This document shows positions 17,101 to 24,389 of a stretch of 37,053 bases of DNA, one piece after another. The notes below the pieces were generated by a model. The model did not search any database, was not told where the DNA came from, and was given only the letters and a program-made list of their open reading frames with translations. Source of the DNA: Alphaproteobacteria bacterium RIFCSPHIGHO2_02_FULL_46_13 (GTDB lineage: Bacteria > Pseudomonadota > Alphaproteobacteria > Micavibrionales > Micavibrionaceae); contig MEMI01000043.1 in NCBI GenBank assembly GCA_001767915.1, positions 9,798-46,850 on the forward strand, in the 5' to 3' direction. The position numbers were made by a program, and so were the translations under genes. How positions within the stretch are numbered: position 1 is the stretch's first letter; the number at the start of each line of letters is the position of its first letter.

Positions 17101-18446
17101 TCGTAAGTATAAATCAGATTATTTCCATTGCCGACTGTAACCGTATCAACATTTCGTCCGGCATAGATTTGGTCATTCCCATCATCGGAATTAATAATGC
17201 TCGGCTGCGACATCGTCGGTAAAACATAAATCTGTTTTGTCTGCCCTCTATAATCGTAGACAAGTGTAGGATCCGTGACCTGTGATAAGCTGGTAACATC
17301 CACATACATGAAACGGAAAGTTTGTGTTGTGCTAAAAGTCTGACCTCTCGCGGCTTCTCCTGCAACGGTGATGGACATATCAAATGTATTCGACCCGCTG
17401 CGCCAAGCGTCCATATCGTAGATAATTGAAAATGCAACTGTCTGAGTGGCATAGGTTGAAGGCAGTATCCAAACACCGCCACCGGAATTAGTGGCTCCTA
17501 AAATAGAAACGCTAGTTGGAACACCGCTAATCGTAATATTTTGCAAAGATGTAAAATACCCAGCTACGTTTAAAATAATTTCTCTGGCGTTATTTGAACG
17601 ATCTACTACTGGGTTGCTATTCCCAACCAAAGGTCCTGATGTGTAAATAATATCATTTCCGGCAGTGCCTGTAATCGTGGCGGCAGAAAATTGCAATGGA
17701 TCACGCGGCCCCAGAAATGCATCCGCCCCCGTACCAATTGCACCACCACCGCCATATAAAGAATTACCGACCACAGTCGTCCCTACCACGTTCCCCAAAG
17801 TAATGGATACAAACGGTGTTAAACTAATCGGTGCAGGAACACCGTTTGCAGACGTAACAGGTGATGGCGGAGGGTTATACGGATGCGGAGGAACATAATC
17901 ATGGTCCTTCCGATGCAAATTTTCATCAATCTTTTGAGCCTCTTTAACCAACTGCTCTACCGAGCCCTCAGTATTGGTTGTCAACGACCCTGCTTGAGCA
18001 TGCTTCTGATCTTGCTCATGCTGCTTTTCTTGTTGTTTTTTATGCTCTTCTTCCTGTTGCTTTTTCTGAGTCTCGATTTCTTTTTCTAATTGCTCAATTT
18101 TCTTTTCGAGCTTCTCTTGCTCCTTCTTGTCCACTTTTTCTTTGGCTTCGACAAGATCTTCACTGGATGGAATTTTATCATCCAGCTTTACATCCACCGT
18201 AATACCGACTTCGCCAATTAAATCTGAAGACAAAACCGTTTTATCAGAAAAAAGAATGGCAGGAGGAGCATCCCCCATTGCATTAACCCCGGCATTAGGA
18301 AGAACGAAACGCGCCCCGCCTTTGGCCGTTAAAATCAGGTCAACGTCGACAATATCAACCCTAACAATATCTGCTCTTGCGAGTTTACTGATCGTGAATG
18401 CACCTTTGGCATCCGGAGATAATATGGTTGTTACGGTGTCGGTCAA
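14124..18446 (-). CDS. RTX-repeat surface adhesin, type I secretion substrate
   Basis: This 1440-residue protein is the presumed cargo. Residues 1-95 form a compact beta-rich N-terminal domain; 97-149 are a strongly charged coiled coil (repeats of KKxEQLEKEIETQ and QQEEEHKKQQEK); 180-200 are proline-rich. From ~430 to ~720 there are many nonapeptides of the form GNGNNTIxT, including a 72-residue super-repeat. Canonical calcium-binding RTX motifs such as GGAGNDTIT occur at ~770-815, and more near 1190 and 1290. The C-terminus is a non-cleaved secretion signal type ending DVYTGAA. No catalytic domain is visible, so adhesin or matrix protein is more likely than toxin. The start is TTG with AGGA 7 bases upstream; an out-of-frame ATG-CTT-TGA overlaps it. 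Confidence 0.9.
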   Translation of the reverse strand: MTDTVTTILSPDAKGAFTISKLARADIVRVDIVDVDLILTAKGGARFVLPNAGVNAMGDAPPAILFSDKTVLSSDLIGEVGITVDVKLDDKIPSSEDLVEAKEKVDKKEQEKLEKKIEQLEKEIETQKKQQEEEHKKQQEKQHEQDQKHAQAGSLTTNTEGSVEQLVKEAQKIDENLHRKDHDYVPPHPYNPPPSPVTSANGVPAPISLTPFVSITLGNVVGTTVVGNSLYGGGGAIGTGADAFLGPRDPLQFSAATITGTAGNDIIYTSGPLVGNSNPVVDRSNNAREIILNVAGYFTSLQNITISGVPTSVSILGATNSGGGVWILPSTYATQTVAFSIIYDMDAWRSGSNTFDMSITVAGEAARGQTFSTTQTFRFMYVDVTSLSQVTDPTLVYDYRGQTKQIYVLPTMSQPSIINSDDGNDQIYAGRNVDTVTVGNGNNLIYTYEGNDSVTTGSGNNTVYLGSGDNTLTSLGGDDIVTAEDGNNTINTGNGTNSVTLGNGVNTVTTGTGDDTIVTGTGSAIIQAGDGVNIITTSAAVINITTGAGADTITASSGSGVVVAGDGINSITLGSGTNNVTTGSGDDTIVTGAGNTTVQAGDGTNSVTTTATIINITTGIGNDTISALNGSGTISAGDGTNSITIGEGNNTIIAGTGTDTVTAGNGNNTFNLGSGNNTITAGNGNNTFISGDGNDNYTAGNGTNIFRGGLGTNSYIGGTGSNTVDYSLLTTTAVTLSLLAGTASGTGLSDTLSGIQNVTGTDFADTITGNTLANTIYGGAGNDTITGGGGNDTMYGGAGNDTITGGTGNDTIYAGDGDNTVYTGTAGADVIYGGTGNNTFISQHAGVTYDGTNGALIAAGVYNTVDYSSSNTSMTINLLGGYGTGGAANGDFYVMTDFAGYNSINRILLGSGNNSVTGSRSNDWIITGAGNDSLSGGEGTNILSGGGGVNDFYMGAGNDTIIANGYDRLRYSSSGAGVVVNFDSVSRTYTNSLGNSIVIAAYSGGNKGVTAADSLSHSNGDYYTPVSGSNVSVEEFMGSNFGDVIYGGTSSTVFYLGSGSDAFYGGSAGETIAYSGGSDRLDGGAGSDTIWAAYTSLGAVIYLDGNADINGNGVADRIDRGVGSLGTYSGFATSLGTTLLVNFERLLGEGWNDILVGDNNANFINGRGGSNTMYGLGGNDTIYGSYGANTIDGGAGIDVLDFTNSWWGGPTAVAAQVFLGNASFYGASDKAYFWGGDFNFQARTGTSTYSTVVNVENITGSSLNDILYGDSNANIITAGDGNDILAGNGGADTLNGGNGNDTFLATTSQFTSVTLMDGGANTDTIKVAGLALTAGSITGAKYNSIEVLDIRNSASGGSYSMNANDIIGLADAGTASSVNLRLDTGDTFSLTVGAGTGALSYLVASSTATNTIYYLYSDAGHAVLDTTNRVAVLDVYTGAA
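16500..16931 (-). repeat. Two tandem 216-base units encoding a 72-residue RTX super-repeat
   Basis: Within the adhesin, two adjacent 72-residue blocks align without gaps. Copy A (16716-16931) begins NTVTTGTGDDTIVTG and copy B (16500-16715) begins NNVTTGSGDDTIVTG. They share QAGDG, INITTG, SGSG-type and AGDGxNSIT segments at the same offsets. Seventy-two residues equal eight 9-residue RTX turns, so the duplicated unit is a block of the beta-roll rather than a single nonapeptide. Confidence 0.8.
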
Positions 18447-18479
18447 AGCATTATCCTCTTAACATTTTAATCAGGAAGT

Positions 18480-20081
18480 CTAGCCGTTTTGCGGATCATA
18501 ACCGGGTGGCATTAATTCATCGTAATCTGGGTTTTGAACCGCCTCATCCCCTCTCGAAAGGCGGGCTTCTTCAACCAACGTTTCAAGCAAGACCGTTTGC
18601 CCACTAACTCCAGAGGCAATAAGATCTACCACATTAAAATTATTACCTATTTTAGTTAACCTTTCTTTAATATCATAGAGGTGACGCGCAGAACCCATGT
18701 CAACTTCCTCGACTTTTTGCATAGTTTCGATCAAACGACCGACCAAAGCCCCCAATTCGCCCTTCGTTTCCCTTTGAGCCCCCACAACGGCCTCAAGCCC
18801 ACGAATGCTATTTCCACTCAGGTCAATCAACGATTGAGACAGTTTTTTCTGGTCAATTTGAACGTTTGCCAAAGCTTTGATTTCTGCAATCAAGCGGTCA
18901 CGGAATTCTTGGTCGCGACGTTGAGAGAAGAAAATATCTGCAGATGCTAAACTTTTAATGGCTTGTAAGGTTTCCTCGCCCGTTTCTTTGGAAACCTGAT
19001 CTATTTCAACAATAGATTTACCAACTTTGACCGACTCACTGTTAAGATCAATGAGCAATTTGGTCAATTGTTGCTGATCGCTCATTTTGGTTGACATCGT
19101 CTTGATCTCGTCCAATGTGCGCTCACTCAACTCCTTCATACGGGGGCCGAAACCCATCATATCGATCATTCGTTGGTTTGCACCTATGCTCGCTTCAATG
19201 GCATCAATAACCGCCTCCATTTTGCGGGTGAGCAAATCAAATCGCCCTGCAATCGTTGTGTTGTTGATGGAAGACCCCAATCCCGCATCAGACTTATGTG
19301 GTTGAGCATTTTGAACTGGCGCATTATGAGACGCGATAACCGTCAAATCATGCATCACGTTCCGCGCCAGAGAAATCACTCTGTTAATATAACGACGAAG
19401 GTTAACCATCATAATGGCCAACATCAAACTGGTAATGAGACCAAACATGGATGCAGAGAACGCAATCCCCATCCCTGCCAAAGGGTGACGCAGTTTTGTT
19501 ACCAACTCACCGAATTGCTTTTCAACATCGACGCCTGGTGCCCCCATGCCGTCCAACATACTAGAAATACCGGTCAAGGTTTCCAGCAGCCCGATAAATG
19601 TTCCCAACAACCCCATTGCCACCATGAACCCAGCAATAAATTGCGGGAATTCCAAACGGTTATTATATTCGGATTGAAGGGCATGCAGCTCATTTTCAAT
19701 CGCATTCTGGTCGATTTGTGAATGGAGAGTACCGCCAGTATTCGCAATGTGCGCCAGATAATGACGAACATAAACCCCGCTCATCCACGGCTCTTCCAAA
19801 AGGTCTTTCATTTTGGCGCCCCGATTAACCTCACGTCCAAATCGTTCAATGACCCTAAAATCAATTTGAGCATTGCGCATCCTCATCATAATAAGGACAA
19901 TCCCATATAACGAGACTAAAATGATACCCATATTAATGACAAAACCCGCATGGATAGCGTGCAGAACAAACTCACGGTAATAGATAGTCACAATCACCAT
20001 AAAAAGAGCAGGAGATAAAATCTTAAAATAAGCGACAGCATCTCGTTTATTTTCATGTGAAAAATTGAATGGTAATTTCAT
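18480..20081 (-). CDS. MotA/TolQ/ExbB-like proton channel protein with long cytoplasmic tail
   Basis: The 533-residue product has two N-terminal membrane segments (~20-38 and ~46-66), a cytoplasmic loop, then the paired helices typical of MotA/TolQ/ExbB: GFMVAMGLLGTFIGLLETL (~150-170) and PLAGMGIAFSASMFGLITSLML (~200-222). A C-terminal region of about 290 residues, largely helical and partly coiled coil, follows and is not part of the minimal channel. Such proteins form a proton path with a MotB/TolR/ExbD-type partner, which is encoded two genes upstream. The gene overlaps the HlyD-like gene by four bases (ATGA), with AGGGA 6 bases before the ATG, and ends 33 bases before the adhesin. It is analogous to SiiB of Salmonella SPI-4; that equivalence is inference. 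Confidence 0.9.
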   Translation of the reverse strand: MKLPFNFSHENKRDAVAYFKILSPALFMVIVTIYYREFVLHAIHAGFVINMGIILVSLYGIVLIMMRMRNAQIDFRVIERFGREVNRGAKMKDLLEEPWMSGVYVRHYLAHIANTGGTLHSQIDQNAIENELHALQSEYNNRLEFPQFIAGFMVAMGLLGTFIGLLETLTGISSMLDGMGAPGVDVEKQFGELVTKLRHPLAGMGIAFSASMFGLITSLMLAIMMVNLRRYINRVISLARNVMHDLTVIASHNAPVQNAQPHKSDAGLGSSINNTTIAGRFDLLTRKMEAVIDAIEASIGANQRMIDMMGFGPRMKELSERTLDEIKTMSTKMSDQQQLTKLLIDLNSESVKVGKSIVEIDQVSKETGEETLQAIKSLASADIFFSQRRDQEFRDRLIAEIKALANVQIDQKKLSQSLIDLSGNSIRGLEAVVGAQRETKGELGALVGRLIETMQKVEEVDMGSARHLYDIKERLTKIGNNFNVVDLIASGVSGQTVLLETLVEEARLSRGDEAVQNPDYDELMPPGYDPQNG

Positions 20082-21385
20082 CGCGGATCCCTAAACATGT
20101 TGTAAGTGAATTTATGAAGTGGTGAGAGTAAATATCCAAGAATGGTCCGGTCGCCCGTAACAATGTCTGCAGTGACAGTCATTCCCGGGATCATTTCTTT
20201 TCCCTTATATTCATCGGGAAGTTTATCAACCAGAATACTGACTTGATAATATGGCTGATCGTTAGCATCTTTCAAAGAATCTGCCCCTATTTTAGTAACC
20301 TGACCTGTTAAAGTCCCGAACTCTGCGGGATCATAACTCAACACACGAATTTGGGTTTTCAGGCCTGAATGGAGATACCCTCTGTCTTTGGGGGAAGCCC
20401 GTGCTTCAATTAATATTTTTTGTGTGGATGGCGTAATTTCCAACAATATCTCGCCGGGCTTAATCACTCCGCCCACCGTATTGACCGAAATGCTGTTGAT
20501 GACACCATCAACAGGGGCTTTCACTTCGGTTCGTTTCATACGGTCATCTGCCGCAGTCAACATCTGTTTTAAACGGTCGATATCCGACAATGTCGCAACA
20601 TACTCATTTTGGGCATCGGCACGGAAATTTGATTTCGCCTCTTCAATACGCGCCTGCGCTTCGTTAATGGCCGCTTCTAATTTGGGAACCATTCCCGCAA
20701 CATCACCTAACTGGGTTCTTAGGCTTTGCTCACGCCCCTTGGCATCCAACACCTCTAATTTAGAGGCCGCGCCATTCTGGGACATAGTGGTTACAATATT
20801 CATACGCTCTGACGCCGTGACGATTTCCGTTGCAAGACGTGCCTTGCGCGCCTTTGCCTCCGCCAGTTCAGAAATTCTTTGATTCAGCATGCTTTTCTGA
20901 ACCGCGATTTCACGGTTTAATTTATCCTGGCGGGCATGGAATAATTGCACTTCTGCATTGGCTACCTGCAAATCCTTCCATTCCGGCGGTAAATTAAAAA
21001 CATCCTGATTATCAACTTCCGCTTTCAGTCGTGCAGCCCGAACCAATTGAGCATCCAGCTTCTGTTTCGTTTCGCTCTGGCTGGCACCTGCCATAGTGCT
21101 ATCAATTGTTAAAAGCGGATCTCCCTTATGAACAAGCTCACCTTCCTGAACATCAATGCTTGAAATAATACCGCCTTCAAGATGCTGTATTTGTTGCCCC
21201 TTGCCGGCAGGAATGATCTTCCCCTCCACACGAACGACTTGTGATAAATGCGTCAATGACATCCATACAAACAATGAAATAGTCAGCAAAAGCACAGCAA
21301 TAATAGACAGCCGCCCCCCTTCCATCTTCTCTTTAAAGACAGAATGATTAGGTTTGCTATTGTTTGTTGAAGAGGATTTCAACAC
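20078..21385 (-). CDS. HlyD-like periplasmic adaptor (membrane fusion protein) of the type I system
   Basis: This protein links the ABC transporter to the TolC channel. It has one N-terminal membrane anchor (LSIIAVLLLTISLFVWMSL), then the biotinyl-lipoyl-like half motif VEGKIIPAGKGQQIQHLEGG, a long periplasmic alpha-helical hairpin (~90-270), the second lipoyl half VKAPVDGVINSISVNTVGG, and a C-terminal beta domain ending ILGYLLSPLHKFTYNMFRDP, all typical of HlyD/PrtE/LapC adaptors. ATG 21403 is possible, but GTG 21385 is preferred because a strong GGAGG lies 6 bases upstream. With that start it is 435 residues long and overlaps the MotB-like gene by 29 bases. It overlaps the MotA-like gene by ATGA. 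Confidence 0.93.
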   Translation of the reverse strand: MLKSSSTNNSKPNHSVFKEKMEGGRLSIIAVLLLTISLFVWMSLTHLSQVVRVEGKIIPAGKGQQIQHLEGGIISSIDVQEGELVHKGDPLLTIDSTMAGASQSETKQKLDAQLVRAARLKAEVDNQDVFNLPPEWKDLQVANAEVQLFHARQDKLNREIAVQKSMLNQRISELAEAKARKARLATEIVTASERMNIVTTMSQNGAASKLEVLDAKGREQSLRTQLGDVAGMVPKLEAAINEAQARIEEAKSNFRADAQNEYVATLSDIDRLKQMLTAADDRMKRTEVKAPVDGVINSISVNTVGGVIKPGEILLEITPSTQKILIEARASPKDRGYLHSGLKTQIRVLSYDPAEFGTLTGQVTKIGADSLKDANDQPYYQVSILVDKLPDEYKGKEMIPGMTVTADIVTGDRTILGYLLSPLHKFTYNMFRDPR

Positions 21386-22073
21386 GCCCTGCCTCCGGAA
21401 CATCTGGCTTCACAATGATCGATGAAATAAGTGTCGGGTCAATCCCGCCTCTGGAAATCAAGAAATTACGCGCCGACAAAGCACGGTAATATGCAAGTCT
21501 TTGGGCAGCGGTATATGATTCATTCCCAATAATCGACCTAATCATCACCTTGTTTTTTTGTTCCTTCGCCGCAATCAAATCTTTATTAGCCTCCAATGCT
21601 TGCATAGAGGCTTCATCCAGATTGGATACGGATTCAGGATATACAATCGTAATTTTTTTATCGCCCTTCTGGACAATACTGGAACTGCCCTGATGTTCTT
21701 CCTCAGCAGATCTCTGAACAACTATTTCCTGCGGAGATTCAGCTTCACTGGACGCATTTTGATCCAAGACGCCCGTATCTTCTTTCTTGGCTTTACTTTT
21801 CCCGTCTTTCTGGGCATCACGCGCTTTGAGATCCGCTTGCGCCTTTGCGAGCATCTCTTGTAATTTCTGGATTTCCGTTTGAGCTTGGGACTGTTCAAAT
21901 TTCTCCATTTTTTGGGCATCAATCACTTGATTCATTTTTTCTTCGACTTTGTTAGAAGCCATGACAAGCGCAAAAACGAAAATCACCAAAACGAAGACAA
22001 GCGTCAAGACCACGTTACTCAACGCATCAACGAATCCAGGCCAATAGTTTGCTTCTCCTCCGCCGCTTTCCAT
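21357..22073 (-). CDS. MotB/OmpA-like partner of the proton channel protein
   Basis: The 238-residue protein has one N-terminal membrane helix preceded by NYWPGFVDALSNVVLTLVFV. The aspartate D16 at the helix entrance is in the place of the proton-carrying aspartate of MotB and of SiiA. A charged coiled-coil linker (~42-130) leads to a C-terminal OmpA/MotB-like domain with SYTAAQRLAYYRALSARNFL and the ending GRVEILF, where a peptidoglycan contact would be expected. Together with the MotA-like protein it should form a membrane proton channel. It starts five bases after the TolC stop, with AAAGGA within the end of that gene, and overlaps the HlyD-like gene. An alternative reading as a generic OmpA-family protein is made unlikely by D16 and context. 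Confidence 0.88.
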   Translation of the reverse strand: MESGGGEANYWPGFVDALSNVVLTLVFVLVIFVFALVMASNKVEEKMNQVIDAQKMEKFEQSQAQTEIQKLQEMLAKAQADLKARDAQKDGKSKAKKEDTGVLDQNASSEAESPQEIVVQRSAEEEHQGSSSIVQKGDKKITIVYPESVSNLDEASMQALEANKDLIAAKEQKNKVMIRSIIGNESYTAAQRLAYYRALSARNFLISRGGIDPTLISSIIVKPDVPEAGRVEILFNKQ

Positions 22074-22078
22074 ACCAG

Positions 22079-23968
22079 CTATCCTTTAATATCGATAATA
22101 GAAGGGACAATCTCCCCCATTTGTTGTCTGATTTGATATGACGCCTGTGTGTACGCAAAAATAACACGGGTCAGATTAAGGCGAGAATTATAAAGTTGCT
22201 CATAAGCATCTAAAAGATCAAAAAGCGACCTTGTCCCGCTCTTATATTGATCTTCAAACCCCTTCACGACTCTCTCGTTTGCCTCAACAGTTTTCTGCAA
22301 AACGGCCAGACGCTTCTTTGTTGAATTCACAGCCGTATAATTGGCACGGATTGCCTGATCCATTCTCTTGCGAACATCAACAGATTGCAAATAAGACTGC
22401 TTCTCTTTTTCGACAGCTGACAAAGCCCCCGCAACCGGAGTCAGTCCATTTATCGACCATTGCGCCACAATCATCGCAGTATCTGTTCGTTGTGTGGCAT
22501 ATACACCATCAACAGGATTGGCATTCGCGGCCCCACCAGCATTATAAGAATAGACACCAGAATACTGGGCATAAACTTTGGGCATCATACTTGCATAAGC
22601 TTTATGCCGATCATCCTTATCCAGATCAATTTTTTTAAGCGCCCCCAAATAGGTAGGATTATTGAGATATGCGCGCTTTGATGCACTGACCATGTCTGCC
22701 GGAATATCCGGCGCAAGACGGCTTGGAACAACAATTTTCATTGGCATGACACCCGTCAGGCGCTTGAACTCTGCCAGATTGATTTCGAACTCACCAACAG
22801 CTTCCATGCGCGCCGACTCTGCCAAAGTGGAACGAGAAACAACCCTGTCCAGATCTGCAGCTGTCGCCCCTCCGGCATCAACTCTTGCCTGCATGACCTT
22901 CGCCAAACCATCCAGATACACTCGGTATTGATCGGCAAGTTGTATAGCGACTTGTGATTGAAGAAGTTTCAAATAGGCCGTAACAGTGCCTAACGCGACA
23001 GTATCCCTTGTCCCCAGCTTGTCTATATCGGCGATACTCTGCTTATCTTTTGCCGAGAAAATATCCGCAATAACGGTCAAATCCATAATCGGCTGACGAA
23101 CAAGCAATGATCTGTCACGCCGTAAATGCTTATTATCCAAGACACGGTCGCCATTGCTATCATTATATGATCCAGGGCGCGACCGTTCACGCCCCACAGC
23201 CACATCTAAATTGACCGATGGTAAATATTGGGAATAGGTACCCATCGTATCCCATTCTTTACTTTTTACACCCGCAATAGATGCTTTTAATTCATTATTA
23301 TTTTGTAAGGCAATTGAAACGGCCTCATCTAATCGAACACTTTCCTGAAGACGCTCCTCTTGCCCAACTGCCTGCAGGTCAAGCGATAAAACGCCGTCAG
23401 TACCAGTCAACCCTCTTATAAAGTCAGCTTGCCATGCCGGAGCGATCTCTGCATTCTCATTACCTTCAGAATCCATATTATCGGTAGCGGGGGCAACTTG
23501 AGTTGATTGAGCCGGATTCGACCCAACAGGCTGAGCAACCATGATAGAATCATCATCTTTAGAAGCTTCATTATTTATAGGATAATTTATCGGAGGCGCT
23601 TCTTTGGGCAACTCCACAACAGGAGCCTCCTCTGTTCTAACTTCTGCTAAAGGGGCTTGTCCAACAGGTGCGGCGGCAGACAGAGGGGTAACTTCTACTT
23701 GAGCGACCGCAGGTGCAACAGCCCCACTTTCACTTCTCTCTATCTCATTTATAGGGGTAATCACTACAGAATCTTGTCCGCCTATATCTGCCGTATCAGA
23801 AACAGCAGGCCCTGCATCACTTCCATATACAACAACACTCTCCGTATCTGCTGACGGAGACGTAATGATTAAATCAAATTTGTTATCAGCATAAGACCAG
23901 CGAGGAAGGGCCACGCATGCGATAAGTGCTAGCGTTAAATATCGAGAAGAACCGAATGATGGAATCAT
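22079..23968 (-). CDS. TolC-like outer-membrane efflux channel with long N-terminal extension
   Basis: This is the outer-membrane exit duct of the type I system. A signal peptide is visible (SSRYLTLALIACVALPRWSYA, cleavage before DNKFD). Residues ~30-185 are a low-complexity acidic, alanine/valine/proline-rich stretch, unusual for the family, and the TolC domain proper starts near RLDEAVSIALQNNNEL. Two repeated helical hairpin halves follow, with AYLKLLQSQVAIQLADQYR in the first and YKSGTRSLFDLLDAYEQLYN in the second, the latter a TolC hallmark. The frame can start at a TTG at 24007, but ATG 23968 begins the signal peptide. It is the first gene of the operon, so the promoter must be in the preceding 421 bases. 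Confidence 0.92.
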   Translation of the reverse strand: MIPSFGSSRYLTLALIACVALPRWSYADNKFDLIITSPSADTESVVVYGSDAGPAVSDTADIGGQDSVVITPINEIERSESGAVAPAVAQVEVTPLSAAAPVGQAPLAEVRTEEAPVVELPKEAPPINYPINNEASKDDDSIMVAQPVGSNPAQSTQVAPATDNMDSEGNENAEIAPAWQADFIRGLTGTDGVLSLDLQAVGQEERLQESVRLDEAVSIALQNNNELKASIAGVKSKEWDTMGTYSQYLPSVNLDVAVGRERSRPGSYNDSNGDRVLDNKHLRRDRSLLVRQPIMDLTVIADIFSAKDKQSIADIDKLGTRDTVALGTVTAYLKLLQSQVAIQLADQYRVYLDGLAKVMQARVDAGGATAADLDRVVSRSTLAESARMEAVGEFEINLAEFKRLTGVMPMKIVVPSRLAPDIPADMVSASKRAYLNNPTYLGALKKIDLDKDDRHKAYASMMPKVYAQYSGVYSYNAGGAANANPVDGVYATQRTDTAMIVAQWSINGLTPVAGALSAVEKEKQSYLQSVDVRKRMDQAIRANYTAVNSTKKRLAVLQKTVEANERVVKGFEDQYKSGTRSLFDLLDAYEQLYNSRLNLTRVIFAYTQASYQIRQQMGEIVPSIIDIKG

Positions 23969-24389
23969 CCAGACATATCTATTGGAACTGAAAAACTTAT
24001 GAGCCAAAATAGAACCGCTAATTTTAATGATTTATGCAAAGAAAATTTTACATTTTTGACATTGATCAATAGCGTATATCAATTATGAAAGATCATCAAT
24101 GGTGTTTGTCTGGCAATGCACAATATTAGCATAATAAAACACACACCCCCAATTTATTATGAATAACAAACCACCATTTCAAAATCCATCACACTCAACA
24201 ACCTTATCAAAACAATAGAAATTAAATATACGCACGATAAGGAAGAGCGAATTTTTATGCCAAAATCAAAAGCTCTATAATTCCAGATACTTCATCCTTC
24301 CCCCTTCCCAAGAGATTAAGACTCTATTATGATTTGCTCTGTAATCTAAATCTGTAATTCTTCCTTTTCACATCTCTGGGGCTCAAACA
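23969..24389. promoter_or_regulatory. Divergent intergenic region upstream of the secretion operon
   Basis: These 421 AT-rich bases separate two divergent transcription units and contain no credible gene. They must hold the promoter of the secretion operon (minus strand) and that of the DHH phosphoesterase (plus strand). A TTGACA occurs at 24056-24061 but lacks a good -10 at normal spacing, and a perfect palindrome ATTGATCAAT lies at 24061-24070, about 95 bases upstream of the TolC start, where it could be an operator. No terminator-like hairpin or riboswitch was seen. Confidence 0.5.

Noticed and set aside
14600-17200. CRISPR-like or satellite array
   Set aside because: Periodicity is that of codons for RTX nonapeptides in one continuous reading frame, without constant repeats and unique spacers.
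24056-24090. TTGACA box as promoter of the secretion or DHH genes
   Set aside because: No suitable -10 at 16-18 bases, and the plus-strand orientation points away from the secretion operon.
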